64,000 nt of DNA from Promerops cafer. Its lineage: Eukaryota; Chordata; Aves; Passeriformes; Nectariniidae. The stretch is from the NCBI GenBank assembly GCA_013398275.1, contig VZSE01008496.1:62001-126000 (forward strand). Reading direction: 5' to 3'. Below the pieces are notes generated by a model. The model was given only the letters and a program-made list of their open reading frames with translations, was not told the DNA's origin and did no database searches. Position 1 is the first letter of the stretch; the number at the start of each line of letters is the position of its first letter. This document shows positions 24,000 through 36,901 of this stretch, in pieces. The translations under genes and the position numbers were made by a program.

Positions 24000-26410
24000 A
24001 TTTGGAAACACAAAAGCCATCTAGTGACCTTGCCAATACACACCTGCTAACCTTATGTGCTAGTCCTTATAACTCACCTCAAAACCAGAGGTGACAGTTC
24101 CTTCCTCTAAAAGGAGGGATGCAGGAACAGGGCAGGGCTAGCTGGAAATATCTGAGGTCAGAGCAGCAGGGAGAGCCATTATTCCACACGTGGCCAGCAA
24201 AAAGGGGCCTGGGGGGCTGTCCTGGCAGGACAAAGGTACAGCAGAACCTGCACTAAGACACTGGCTCCTAGAAAGGTCTGGGTTGGCACTGGAAAAGTAT
24301 TTTACTGCCAGATTAACTTTCTCCCACTCTATCTATGGAGCTGCCCATTGCACCTGAAATTCATATAATTTTAAATTTTTTTTTTTTCTCCTTTCCTGTT
24401 CTTTCTTCTCTCTCCTTTAAGACTCTCATAATATGTCCATTCTCTGCAGTTCAGCTATCATGCCTTCCTAAAGCACAAAATTTAGGAAAGAAGGGTAGCA
24501 CTGTCTCCTTTCTAGTCCAGTGGAGCTTGACCTCAGTTGCCATCAGTTCTGGCCTCAATTTTTGAGCCCTGCTGCCTTCAGTGCATGCCCCCCTCTTTTC
24601 TCAGCACAGGCCGTAGCTTTCTCCTGGTCCTGTCTTCACTTTGGCTGTCATCTGTCCTAATTTGCTGGATGTGAGGATTAATTCCTCTTGTCCTTCATCC
24701 CCATCTTTGGACATGCGTTGGACTAGTAGAACTTGGTATTATCCTCAAAAGTAAAAATTAAAGTCCTCCTTTATATTTTAACCAAACTTCATGTTAAGTC
24801 TTAAGAAGAATTTCTTTTTGGAAAGACTCACGTTTTGCTTTCAAGATAGTTTTTTTTCTATTTTAGGGAAAGTGTTACAAAATCAAGGGTTATATACTGC
24901 TACAAAACTACATAGTGGAAATAATGAATTTACAAAATCTAATTTTCACTTCATTCAGTATTGCAAGTATATTTTAGGAGTCACATTAAAAGGTAAATGA
25001 ATACTGGAGGGCAGCTTGTCACTACATCTACAGAAAAAATGAGATAACTTTCTATTTGTATTATTTTGAAATATCTGTAAATCAAAATGTAAAAACTTTC
25101 TCACACTTTTCAGAAAAATAATGAAGCAACAGAGACCCATTCTGAAAAAATAGTTCTATACAATCAAAACCAGCAAAGCTGCGACAAGTATCTTTGTTTT
25201 ACAGGCAGTTATTACCATATGGAAAGCAGCACATGAAAAAAATGTGATATTCTTTGTTTTGTCATTTTTTGTTTTTTAAAATTCCTGCTCCCAGTCCTGA
25301 GATCATACAAGAATAGTAATGGTTTTTTTCTTATTTTTAATTTTCATGTTCAGAGACCAAAAATGTGTCCTGGTGCATAAGGAAAAAAAAAAAAAAAAAA
25401 ACAAAAAACTTTTAATATGAACTGAATTTAATGTATTAGCAATAAAATTTTTACTAAAACCAAAATAATTTTGAAATGCTGAAATCTGGCACTGAATTCT
25501 GGAAAATCTCGGGAGGATCAGAACAAGCTGCATTTCAATGAAAAGAAGAAGAAATACGAGATCTATGGTAACATTACAAGGAATTGTAATCTTTGAAACC
25601 CCATACTCAACTACAGACAACTTTCAGACTTGAGAGAAAGTGCCCTTAAGCTCCAGGAGCATACTTGGTAATTTGAACACTAAACAGTGGCTGTCACACT
25701 TAAAATGGGATGGGTATAGTTTGGAAAGGTCATTCCTAATGCCGTGAGACCTATGCCTATTCCTGTTAGGAAAATAAGAGGTAGAGCTGTTTCATCCACA
25801 GATGAAATATACAGAGGCATAGATGCCTTTCATTTAGCAGCAAGCAGAAAAAAGCACTGATCTATATTAGAAGTTAACAGATTTAGAGTCAAGTTGATTA
25901 CTATCACAGAAACAAAAAACACTGTTGAGGGATATTAGAATGCCAGAGGACATTCCTCTTCCTATTTCTGTACTTTGATTATATACTTAAAAGTCTTTTT
26001 GATTAACTGCTTCTCTCTAGAACTTTTTATTCACAAAATAATAACCTTTCATCTTTCTCTTCCCCTTGTTATTCATTCCTATTCTGCATCTCTAACAGCT
26101 TTCTCTATTAATATTCATAACTCATATTTAATTAACTTACCCTTGTTATTCAGGATGAATTGTGATCCACCGATAGCAAAAAGTTTGACCAGCCATTTTG
26201 ATAACAGTTCTGTTAGTGGCTCACTGCACTGAAAAAATTTGCATAATAGTGCCATCATATTGCAATATTATGCAAATCTTTGTCCAGTGATTAGCTAGCA
26301 GTACCTCTTGGCTATTGAGAGCTAAGAAAATAACTCTTTCCTCATGACAACCGTGAGCTTAGCACATTTTGTTCTGAGTCTTTTTTAGAAGCACAGTTTT
26401 ATAACACTCC
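24000..26410. other. Intronic DNA without recognised genes
   Basis: The section 24090-24290 is somewhat GC-richer but matches nothing I know. A run of 19 A lies at 25383-25401. No exon was recognised. Confidence 0.5.
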
Positions 26411-26494
26411 AACTCTAAGAGAAAAATTACCTCATAGTAAAAACTCTAGAGAGTTTTTTAGATAAAAACTCTAAGAGAAAAATGACCTCATAGT
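26411..26494. repeat. 28-bp direct repeat flanking a short palindrome
   Basis: aactctaagagaaaaatt/gacctcatagt occurs at 26411-26438 and 26467-26494 with one mismatch. The spacer contains aaaaactctagagagttttt, a near-continuous palindrome. Confidence 0.85.
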
Positions 26495-28508
26495 GCATTT
26501 TAAAACCATAAAACAAGCACTCTTGCCAGAAACTCACTCCCCACCTCTACTTTTTCTTGTGATAAGCCTCTGCGTTTAAATCTGCAGTGAAGTTTCTCTC
26601 ATTTGGAACAAATTACAGAAACATTCCTATTAAATATTAATAACCTTCCAAACCTCCCAGGAGTAAATGAATGCACTTTTGTCAGAATATTAAGTTTAAA
26701 AACATATTTAAAGGCTCATTGGAATTACTATGAACTTGTACTTTTACCATATTTTTTTTAATTTAAAATCTATAAAAAGGAAAGAAGACAACTTGCAACA
26801 CAGAACCAGACATATTTTACCTACGTTAAGTAAGAAACTATAAATGCAATATTTCTGGAAGGGTTCAGGCATGGCAGAAGTCCAATCCCATCCAGGACTT
26901 ATATGAGGGCTGGCAAAAGGCAGAGCTTTGTGCTTTAGAATACATGCTGAATAATAGCACTGGGCTACAGTGTGGTCAGTGCTACATCAGTTTCTTTCTA
27001 CCTTGACAACAAAATGCTGCTTTAGAGCTGTCTGGAAGATTCCTTGTAGGAGGACCTGTAGGTAACTTCTGTATGCTCTTTCTATGTCTGTGGCACCATT
27101 GTTTCCTGGGGCAGGCATAAAGATACGTAAGGAAATTCTGGCACTTTGTTAATCACACCTCAGGCAGGTATTTTATATTCCAAAGCTCAGCTGAAAAAGC
27201 ACTTGATATTTTCTGGAGAACTTCACCAGTGATGTATCAAAAGCACAGAATGCACCGTTCTCTCTCCATCAGCAACACAGTTCCTTCATATATTTCCTGG
27301 GACTGTTCCCTCCACTGACACAGAACTATTAAGAGGTGTGTTTTCAGGACCACCAACCTGTCTCTTCCACTCCTTTGTTTTCCAAGTTTGTTATCCTTTT
27401 TTTACTGCACAGGAGTCCACCATGGTTTTCAGACAGTTATTGACACAAAGGTGGTCCAGGAAAGACCAAGAATCTGGCTCCAAGTCTTTTAGACTTAGAA
27501 TGACGATTCTAGTTCTTTCAAAGCCAATCTTTAATTACCAAATCTTGTAAAATGCTGGAAAACACTTTTTCCTTACCCTTAATTATTTTAGTTTAATAAT
27601 ATAGAACTAATATATTTAGTTTTTAGTCTTCTTGTGGAAGAATTAAGAGGACACATCCCCTATAACATAAAGATAATTTTGTTATCAATATACTGCTAGA
27701 ATTATCTACACATAATATGTATCTATTAATTTGGGGAAACTCTAAATTGGATTGAAGTCACAAAAAAAAGTCTCATCAAAGCAAGATGGAATTCTTAGAT
27801 GCACTATAAACACTCCTAAAATCTCTTCACTAAGGAAAGAAAGTTTAAAGGTGCCAAATAGAACCAAAAATTAAATCCACTACATGATGTGAGAGTGGGG
27901 TTTTGTTGAAAAACATGTTATTTTCATCCAAAACAAAAGGACACTGTGTTCTCTTGCTTGTCAATAACTACCTCTGAACTATGGCTGCAGTTCAAAAGGT
28001 CATGTTCATAACACTTCTCTATTGTCCTGGTATTTGATGAGAGACACCTAATTGAAGAGAGCGCAGGTTATTCTAACAAGAAAATAGTTATTTAGCATGA
28101 AAACGTGTCAGCAGCTGACACTGTTTAATGCACACCCACCAATCATGTCTGTTATTTTGTTATGGTTTAAAACAGTAAATTATTAAAGAGTGAGTTGTAA
28201 AAAGGAGTTAAATATGTCTGGTGTGATTAATCTATGAATCTTGCATTATTTCAAGTACAGTGCCCTTATATTTGCATTCTCTTTGTAGGGAATTCTGGCA
28301 AAGAGTGGCATAATTAAATCAGATATCATCTAAATTGCTGTTTAATTTGGGTCTTGGTCTCTCTTTTTCTTTTAGGTCAGACTGTTTGAGAGGTGTGTGC
28401 CTAGCGTAAGCATAAGCACATTTAGCAATTCTAATGACTTTGTAATTTTAAAATCAAACTTTGGAGAAAAAACACAGTCTTACCAGAAAGCATAAATGCC
28501 AAGCCTAG
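26495..28508. other. Intronic AT-rich DNA without recognised genes
   Basis: Nothing beyond short chance open frames was seen on either strand. Confidence 0.55.
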
Positions 28509-28531
28509 GAATGAAAGGAAGGGAAAGGGAA

Positions 28532-28591
28532 GGCAAAGGCAAAGGCAAAGGCAAAGGCAAAGGCAAAGGCAAAGGCAAAGGCAAAGGCAAA
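28532..28591. repeat. Perfect (GGCAAA)10 hexanucleotide array
   Basis: Ten uninterrupted GGCAAA units, preceded by a transitional purine stretch (aaaggaagggaaagggaa, 28514-28531). The array abuts the 3' end of a minus-strand CR1 fragment. On the RAB3 sense strand it reads (TTTGCC)10. Confidence 0.97.
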
Positions 28592-28755
28592 GACAATTTC
28601 ATTTAGAAGGGACTGTCCCATGAAAATTTCAGTTGCAAGAGACTGTACAATGATCTGACCACTCCAAGGCTGACCAAAAGCTACAGCATGACCTTATGAG
28701 CACTGTCCAAATGACTTAAACACTGACAGGGGGTATGGACTTAATCTCTAGGAGA
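28592..28755 (-). mobile_element. CR1 LINE 3' fragment, minus orientation
   Basis: The plus strand reads gtacaatgatctgaccactc, aaggctgaccaaaagcta, cactgtccaaatgacttaaa and cactgacagg, which is the reverse complement of a CR1 3' region. It is short and degraded. It has the same orientation as the RAB3 gene, and its 3' end faces the hexanucleotide array on the left. Confidence 0.75.
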
Positions 28756-30950
28756 GAAAGAATATTATTCAAGAGTTTCTTCAATGAACAGAGCAATAAG
28801 TGAAGCAAAGAAAAGTTATCAAAGATTAAGTTTATTAACTAGGAAATTTTCATCCTATATTTATATTTCAAAAAGCACCAGGCAAACAAAACAGCAGCAA
28901 GACCTCTACACTACAAGGAACAACATTTGAAGTTTTAGAAGTGTCCATGGAACCTGGCAACAGAATACAGACTGATTCCTAACAAAAAAGTACGTCACAA
29001 ACTTTATAAATGCATAGATAGGCTAATGCACTTTGATAAAGAGACATTTCCAGAAATCTTGATGAAGAGAAGTAACTTGTATAATGAATTCAAGCTTCAG
29101 GTGCTTTGCTGGATGATGACTAGAACAGTAATCACATTCTGGAATCAGATATTAGATGAGCAAACATTACTCCTTAGACTTCTAAGAAAATCTAATTTTT
29201 TAGACATAGGTAAAGGAACAGAGGTGATGGTTAACAAAATTTATAAAACTAATATTTTGCATTTAGAAATTCAGAAAAAAAAGTGAAGCTCGTAATTCTT
29301 TCTCATAAGTCATGAACATTTTTACCTTTTGCGTATGAATAACAGTTTGCTGTGACTCACAGACAGTAAATAATAAGACCCTATGGAAAGAAAAAGATCA
29401 TATAAAAAAATTCATTATTTTACTGCTAAGTTAACTGAAGAAATAATACTAGCACTTGGGATTTTTGATGCAAGGTTATTTCACTGGAAAATTCTGGACT
29501 ACTCAAACCCACTTTTGCTAAAGTTTATGCTTGTGTGAAAAACATTATTTTAATAAACTGTATTTCATTATAGCAGGTAATTGGATCAAAGTGCATCAAG
29601 GAATTACTGGCCAAAACCTTAAAATAACCCCCTCTAGAAATAGGTGATAGGCAGTAGAGATCCAGGGAGTAGCAGAATCATAAAAACATTTCCTGAAAGA
29701 CATTGTGGATATGGAAAAAATGGCTATCTGAGTCTGGTTTTGGGTTCACATTTACAGGCTTATAAAGCACAGCATCCACAAAGGCCTGAGATGCCCTGTC
29801 ACCTGAGAATTTACGCAATTATTTTGATGACTCACTTCTAATGTGTCACCCAAAAATGACAGATCCTTTTAGAATCCAAGCAGATAGATCTCTCAGTTTT
29901 CTGAGGAACTCACAGTGTTTTTAATTTCACAGTGCTAATTTTATCTTCCTTTGCCTTATTTTTTAAGCAAGTGAAACAATTATGTGATCAATTAACAGGA
30001 AATTTTCAAGCAGAACACAGAGAAAAAAGTCTCCTTGCTTTTGTAGATACATAGTTACACCATATCGATTCTTAATATTTTTTTGGTAGCAAAATGTATA
30101 TTTAAAGTCAGAAAAACTGAATCCTTAATAGTAAATTAATTAAAATTTTAGAAAAATCCATATTATTCATGCTGATATAAGTAAAGGGGTAGAATCCTAT
30201 TCATCCTGAAACTGCTATGTCATCACAAGAGCTTAAACCAAATACCAAATCAAAACAATGAAGAGATTTAGACTTGTCAGGGTAGGAGGCCTGAATGAAA
30301 TGCACAATTCCTTCCTAAATATTATACAATTCTCATATTTATTATCAGGCAGAATGATTGCCATAGTTTATTTGAAGTTTTGAATGCAAATATTTCAATA
30401 AAATAAAATGTGCTGGTATAAATAATTTCTAGAGGTAGGATTTAGATAATATATGATGAATTATAATTAGTGTTATTCTTCAGCTGTGATTCTTGAACGA
30501 CAGGTGTTCTTTCAGAAATCAGAATTATTCTGTCTTAATGCATCATAAAGGAATAGGAAATTACTGTCTAATGGAAGCAGAAAAATGACCAGCTGTGAAA
30601 TCTGTAGCAAGTATAATTATAATCAGAGCTACATTAAAGCACTAGCTACTTCAAAACCAGACACTGGGCTTATATACAGTCAAAGAACAGTCTAAAAGCA
30701 AACTGAGTGTAAATAACTTTCAAAGGGCTTTGCTGCCTACAGTGCACCACTGACTACATTGTAGTAGTGGATGTCTGATCACATGAATTCTGCTTTAATT
30801 TATACACTATGATATTTGTTCTGTAATTTAAAAAATCAGTAAAATTAAGAGACAACTTCCTGAAAGCCATCATATTCTAGTACATCTCTATACCATTCCT
30901 TCCTAGGAAAAACTCTTTATAACTCTCACGTAATAGTGGCTTTAGAGAAG
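28756..30950. other. Intronic AT-rich DNA without recognised genes
   Basis: An 86-codon open frame at 29026-29286 (plus) shows no recognisable domain. Nothing else was recognised. Confidence 0.5.
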
Positions 30951-31010
30951 TAGTAGTAGTAGTAGTAGTAGTAGCAGTAGTAGTAGTGGTAGTAGTAGTG
31001 GTAGTAGTAG
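30951..31010. repeat. (TAG)n trinucleotide microsatellite, interrupted
   Basis: About twenty TAG/GTA units in 60 bp, with one cag and a few tgg interruptions. Confidence 0.95.
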
Positions 31011-32612
31011 GGTTTCCTAATTTGTTAACAATATAGTCCCAAAGGTGAGTGTTCCCTGTACATCCAGCAATTTATAAGTATATATGAGTATAATATGACC
31101 ATATGTATATAACACAAACCATACATATTCCACTATTCCAATTGTGATATAAAGAGGTGTGGGTTTTTGTAAACTTGCCCTGTGTATTATGCCTTTATGT
31201 TAGGGAAGAAGAAAGCAAATTTATCACATTGCAAATTTGTGCCTACAGTCCCAGAATTCTTAATGGCCTCCTCAAAGCATAAGGAGAAGGAAATATACTT
31301 CTCCATAATTGTTCCTTTATACATTTGCATTTCATTAATTATAAACAAAGAGAGGAATTACCTGACAGGACAGCTAAATTCAGGAGTGTGAATCAGATCT
31401 GCAAGCACACTAAGACATTGGAATTATTTCTGATTCATATATTATTTACCAAAGAAAATCAAAGTTAAGTTTAACTGATATTCATAGGTTTAAATGATAA
31501 CAAATTAAATGAATCTTTTTCAAATACAGATTAGACTAAAATATTTGAAAAGCCATGACAATAAACCCCCTGATAGAGCAGCTTTTAAGTACACAGAAGA
31601 GAACATAATCCAGGTTCCTTAACAATGCCTCTCCAGGCTTCTTTCACTGCAAAAGACACCTTTTTTGAGTGGATTTGTATTTTCCCTTGATGCAAACTCT
31701 GCCGTTGATGCAACCTGAATAGAACGCCCAGTAATCTGTTCACTGAATATAGCACTGACCAGCATATTAACTGGAAACTGCATTATTAGACATTAAACCA
31801 TGTGCTCTTTGATCCTAGATAAAAACTGGAGATTTTTTCTACCCTGATTTGATTAAATTGTGGGACATGTTATTTCATTGTGCAGACATAACTGAATTAT
31901 CATCCATCAGCTGACAAAATGCTTCTGTGACTGAAAAGGCAGACTGTCAGCCAAAGGGGAGACTTGAATAAAGATCAAAGTGAGAACAGATCGCAGAAAG
32001 GAGGGTTGGGGCTTTTCCCTAATACATAGTTTTTACTATACTGTGATGGGAAAAAAGGTCTGCTCATTTCACATGTAAGCATGCTCAAAGATTGCTGCTT
32101 TGAAGATAATTTGCCAGGGTTTTTTATTAGGGGGCTCCATATAGGCTCCCAGGGGTCTGTGCTTCAGCCCACAGCACACAGCTCAAACAGAAGATATTAA
32201 TTTTCTTAAACCTAACTGCTTTGGATTTCAGAGTCACATTTACAGATAAGCAGAGGCAACAAATGAATATGAGGAGCACATGATATTTTTTTCCCATTTT
32301 TTCTCTTTCAATCTTCAGTGTGATGAAAATGTGTTCTTTGTGACACAAAGTTTTGTCTAAGATGGATGTACTACAATCTTTGGGTTTCATATTACATTTT
32401 TTTTTTATGCCAGGTACCATCAAAGTAACTGGATGCTGCAGGAAGTATATGATCTCCAAAATTACGAAACCAAGCTTCTCTAATGCACAAGAGTTCCTGA
32501 GCACTTCAGGTACTTAGTCTTCAAAACTGTGAAAGAGGACAGCTCTGCAAGTCATCATGAGGTGTTCAAGAAGATTGCACAGGTTCAGATGGTTCCAGCA
32601 TGAATGTTTCAC
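31011..32612. other. Intronic DNA without recognised genes
   Basis: The stretch around 31560-31990 looks like non-repetitive, mixed-composition DNA. I see no exon in it, and I cannot judge conservation without an alignment. Confidence 0.45.
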
Positions 32613-32637
32613 AATAAAGTACAACATGTACTTTATT
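32613..32637. repeat. Perfect 10-bp inverted repeat
   Basis: aataaagtac (32613-32622) and gtactttatt (32628-32637) are separated by aacat. Confidence 0.85.
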
Positions 32638-34996
32638 ATGTAATATACAGAAATAGTAGATTCTATCAATAACTAATTAATACTTTTAAATCACAACTTC
32701 AAACAAAATACACTCAATTTAGTCACTTCATACACCCAAGAAGGATCTTAATCTCACAGAACAATTTAACTGAACTTGGAACAAAATTACCAACCACAAA
32801 AATTACTTTCTACCCTCAAATCTTTTATTAGACTTGCCATATGCTTATCGAAAATAGAATAACTGGAACATCAGAGTCACCCTGTATTTTATCAGAATAT
32901 CTTGTGAATTAACAAGTCTTTAGAAACACTGCTGAAAATAACCCATTACATCCAATTCAATAACGTACCACAAAAGTGTTTAATAAAAAAATCTATTGTA
33001 TATAATCATACACTATATATAAACCCTCCTTTCAAAAAACAAACTCATACAGATTCAAGCATAAAAACGTCAATTCCATTTTTTATAGGATAATTTAGAC
33101 TAAATCTTACCAAGGAAAGCATATAGGGCAGAAATACAGTGTTTAAGATGGGTGATATACTTTCAATCCATGACACCCAAACAGATATCTCTCTTCTCTG
33201 CTGACCATCACCCCAGGATCCAGGCAGCATGATCAGGGCCAGTGAAGTCTGAACTGACTGAAGTGTGGCAGGAAGGGTGAGCAAGGGTCATCTCACCCTG
33301 AGATCATGACGGACTAGTGACAATAAATGAACTTGGGTCCTGACTGATGACCTAAGATCATTCATACTCCATCGTGGTCTCTTATTAAAACCTCACTTAA
33401 TTTAGAAAGTTCAGAATTGTTTGGAGGTTGGTTTGTTTGTATATATTTTAATTCTCTAATTTGTATAACAGAATGCTGAAGACTAAAGCTAGAAAAATCA
33501 CTTTAGGCTGCATTTTTTCTTTCTGAGTGCTCAATACAGCTCCTATACTTTGCTTTTAAATATGATGTGTTTTCCCCTCTGTCTTCTCTTTGACTCTTAA
33601 AGCTCCTCTGTGAATTCATAACCTGTTCATCTGTACAGAACAAAGAAATAGGCAAACTGCATACCTCCCAGGTGGAGTGTTTGAAACACAGAATATCTTG
33701 AATGAATTATCCATGTAGAGGGACACAGAATATTAAATCCAAGACCTCTTATAACTGTGCCAGTTTTTCTCTTTCCTTCCAACTTTCTTTCTGAGAAGTG
33801 ACTAAATCCTTATATATAGTATAGCATTCATTTGCCCCTAAAATAGTAATATCTGCTGTATAGTATCATTCCATACTTTCCTCATAAAGTAAGCAATTGC
33901 AACCCAATACCTGACTGCAGAAAAAAAAAAAAAGATGCCTCACACTATTATATTATTTACAATAATTCTCAGAGATGTGTAATGGGTATTTCATTAGTAC
34001 ACAAAAAAAAAATCTAGTATTATTAAAAATTAATTGACACAGGGCTAAGGACTGGATTTTATGAAAGATACAGTCAAAAGTGTTTACTTCTGTAAATACA
34101 GATTTTTTTTAAAATAAGTATCTTGTGTTAGCCTGTTTTTTTATGTTACATACCACACAGAATAAACTTATAAATTGGATCTGTCATTAGGAGACAACAG
34201 CATAGATAATGTCCTCTGATACTTAGTATATAAAAATGCACTCTATATCAATTCAATCTATAACTTCAACAAAAATTTAGATCAAGATTAGATTATATTA
34301 CATTTCAAAGTTTTGAAGAACCAATCATGACATCTTTTCCAATTAAATACCTATCACATTCAAATATCCTTTTTCTTAACCGGGGACAGGGATCATAAAT
34401 GCTGCATATTTTTAGGGGCATTCTGATGCGTTTCAATGAAAATCAAAAGAACCATTTACCCAAGTTGCTGAAAATTGAAAATTTAGCATGAAAATTGGTA
34501 TCTTCAGAAAGTAATTACCAGCCACAGTAATGAGGATGTGTTGCAGAGTGAATTCAAGACCTATAGGCAGAAGGGGAATCTGTAAACATCTTGCTATCTG
34601 GTTTAGCTCCAGTGCAGCGTCTTAAGCCTTCAGGCCTGCTGGAAGTTACCCTCTTCATTTTCAGTACCCAGCTGGCAGCCACTGCTCACATGTGACAACA
34701 CAGCATTTGTCAATTTGGGTATGGCCAGCTGGATGCTCTGCTCTGGCTGTTCACCACACACCACTGCACTGAGAGAGAAGAGCTGTGCATTGTACATCAC
34801 CAGCTTCTGTTTACCAGCTATGGCACTTCATCTACTCCCTCATCCACACTATTTTCATCTCGTTCTCTCTGTGTCTGCTTGTACTATGCATGAGGCAGCT
34901 TCCTTAGCTCTGCCTTTACCCCCATCCCACCTCAGTTTTTTGCTACACCCTTGTGCTATACTGCTTATGGTTAGCCATTGACCTCCCATAATCGCC
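32638..34996. other. Intronic DNA without recognised genes
   Basis: Short A runs at 33919-33931 and 34003-34012. No exon, RNA gene or confident mobile element was seen. Confidence 0.5.
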
Positions 34997-35001
34997 TGTT
35001 G

Positions 35002-35013
35002 CGGGGCGCCCCG
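35002..35013. other. CpG-containing 12-bp perfect palindrome
   Basis: cggggcgccccg is its own reverse complement and contains three CpGs in otherwise AT-rich, CpG-poor DNA. It is preceded by tgtt, which would fit the edge of an LTR, but I could not find a matching other end or target duplication. Confidence 0.8.
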
Positions 35014-36517
35014 TTAGCACCCCTAGTCAGTATCACACTGAGCTGCTTAGAGCCAGAGCTGGGCACACCCCTGAAAAACAGGAAGCACAGTATGGGAACT
35101 GCTGCAAATAAACAGCAATACTATAATTGTGATTCATATTTTCTGTGCAAAGGTGTGCAACATGAGTCACATGAAGTGGTGCTCTGAAAAGTGATCTAAT
35201 TGTGAGTTGTATGCTGTTTCCAACCCCTGCTGAATGCTGCCAGAAGGCAATCTATAAATTACATTAACGTAAGTAAGGTCATTTGAACTGCACAATCTGT
35301 AGCTGAACACAAAAAAGATGGCCTTATTTGAAGAAATTCCCGACATTTAATAAGAGCTGTGGATACAGCTAATACCTATTTGGATATTCAAATACATGTT
35401 CATGTGTTTTGTGGTAATTTAGTTGTTAATACTTCGATATTTTTTATTACCTTTTTTTTTTGGTAGATGCATCACATAAATACATGGTTGTAACATCTCT
35501 CCTAAAACCCAGGGAGTACCAAGTATCTCTTCAGTTGTACCACTGCTGTGTGGACATGTACAACAGAGAATTCAATTGTTATGTACACAATCCACACCCT
35601 TCTTGCCTGGCTAACAACATATGTGCCCACTTTGCCATTTTTAATAGTTCTCTTAATGATGTAATTATACCTGTGTAAAACTTGCCCCTAATGTCTAGGT
35701 CAAGCATTCCTCTAGTTATTGTAAATATATTCGGAAATGGCAAGCCAGGAACACAGGTAATTAAACCCCAAGGAGTTTCCCTTAACAACAGCTTTTGATG
35801 TGCTGACAGTATTGAGTTCAGGACAAAACACTGCAGCTACTGCCACTTTTCTCACAAAAACCTCAGTTCTGTTGTGGCTATGATGTCAGTCACCATTTTT
35901 ATGTGGTAACCTCACAGATACAGCTCTGATCCTGGCAGGACATAAAAGAAATCAAAGCCTGGACAGTCCAACGGCTGAAGACTGCTCCCACCTTTCAGGA
36001 AAGTGTTCTTATCTCTTGACTCTCCTCACCTAGTGAATGTCCTCTCTCATCTCTAGCCTCAGGAATGCAGACAGACATTGAGGGAGACTTATGTCTTCTA
36101 CTGATGAACACAAAACTTATCTCCAGAGCCTACAGGTTGGACTTCTTGCATGAAGAAGAGAACAGTGGCTCTGTCTCCTGGCAGCAGTGAGCATTGAATT
36201 TGACTCCCAAAGATTAGGAATAAGCTGGTTATTCAACATACAGATAAAGAACATAGAAGCCGCTTAAATCTGGCAATGTTTTAATGCATTTTATTGAGTT
36301 AGAGGAATGGATTTCTGAGCTAGACTTTGCTGACATCTGCTTTTTAAAAAATCTGATGCTAATACTGATACTATTTTATATATCCTACAAAAAATTCTGG
36401 GAATCCTGGGAAAAATGAATAACTATAATAAAATTCCTTTGCATTTCCAATACATCCATTTATTTTTAACAATTTAGAACTTTATTTTACCAAATCTAGG
36501 CTCTCTTTTTTATGAAA
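35014..36517. other. Intronic DNA without recognised genes
   Basis: No open frame with recognisable content. The first 250 bases are somewhat GC-richer and may be the remains of an unidentified repeat. Confidence 0.45.
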
Positions 36518-36565
36518 GGATGGACTAGATGATCTTTTGAGGGTTTCTATGCTATGACTTGTGTA
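36518..36565 (+). mobile_element. Possible very short CR1 3'-end remnant
   Basis: ggatggactagatgatcttt followed by gagggtttctatgctatgac resembles the last 50 bases of a CR1 element. It is too short to be sure. Confidence 0.4.
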
Positions 36566-36868
36566 ATGAATTCATATAAATACAAACACTAAACAAAACA
36601 GTGATAAACCTCTCTGCTGCAGATTAACAGCAAAAACCCAACAGCATGTCCCATCATCTATATGCTGGTGAATAGCCACTGAGCTTTGCACAGAGTTATT
36701 TCATAATCACTTTATGAAATTGGCAATGTTTTCCCCACAGCTGACATGTGCTACTGTACCATGGTTATTTAAATTTTGAATAAAAGCAGAAGGAGCCAGT
36801 CCCCAATTTAATCAGAAAAATAAAGCAGAGTAGATCTTGAATATTTGACAGTGCCACTAGCTTACAGG

Positions 36869-36899
<31 letters not shown>
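36869..36899. repeat. Poly-A tract of 31 bases
   Basis: Thirty-one uninterrupted A residues, with an aataaa at 36819-36824 upstream. This could be the tail of an old retrocopy on the plus strand, but no parent gene was recognised in the preceding sequence and no flanking duplication was found. Confidence 0.9.

Positions 36900-36901
<2 letters not shown>

Noticed and set aside
23708..24043. Repetitive YLSIYLSIYLS-like frames
   Set aside because: Direct translation of the GATA and TA/CA microsatellites.
28532..28591. CRISPR-like regular repeat
   Set aside because: The units are only 6 bp and contiguous, with no spacers. It is a microsatellite in a vertebrate genome.
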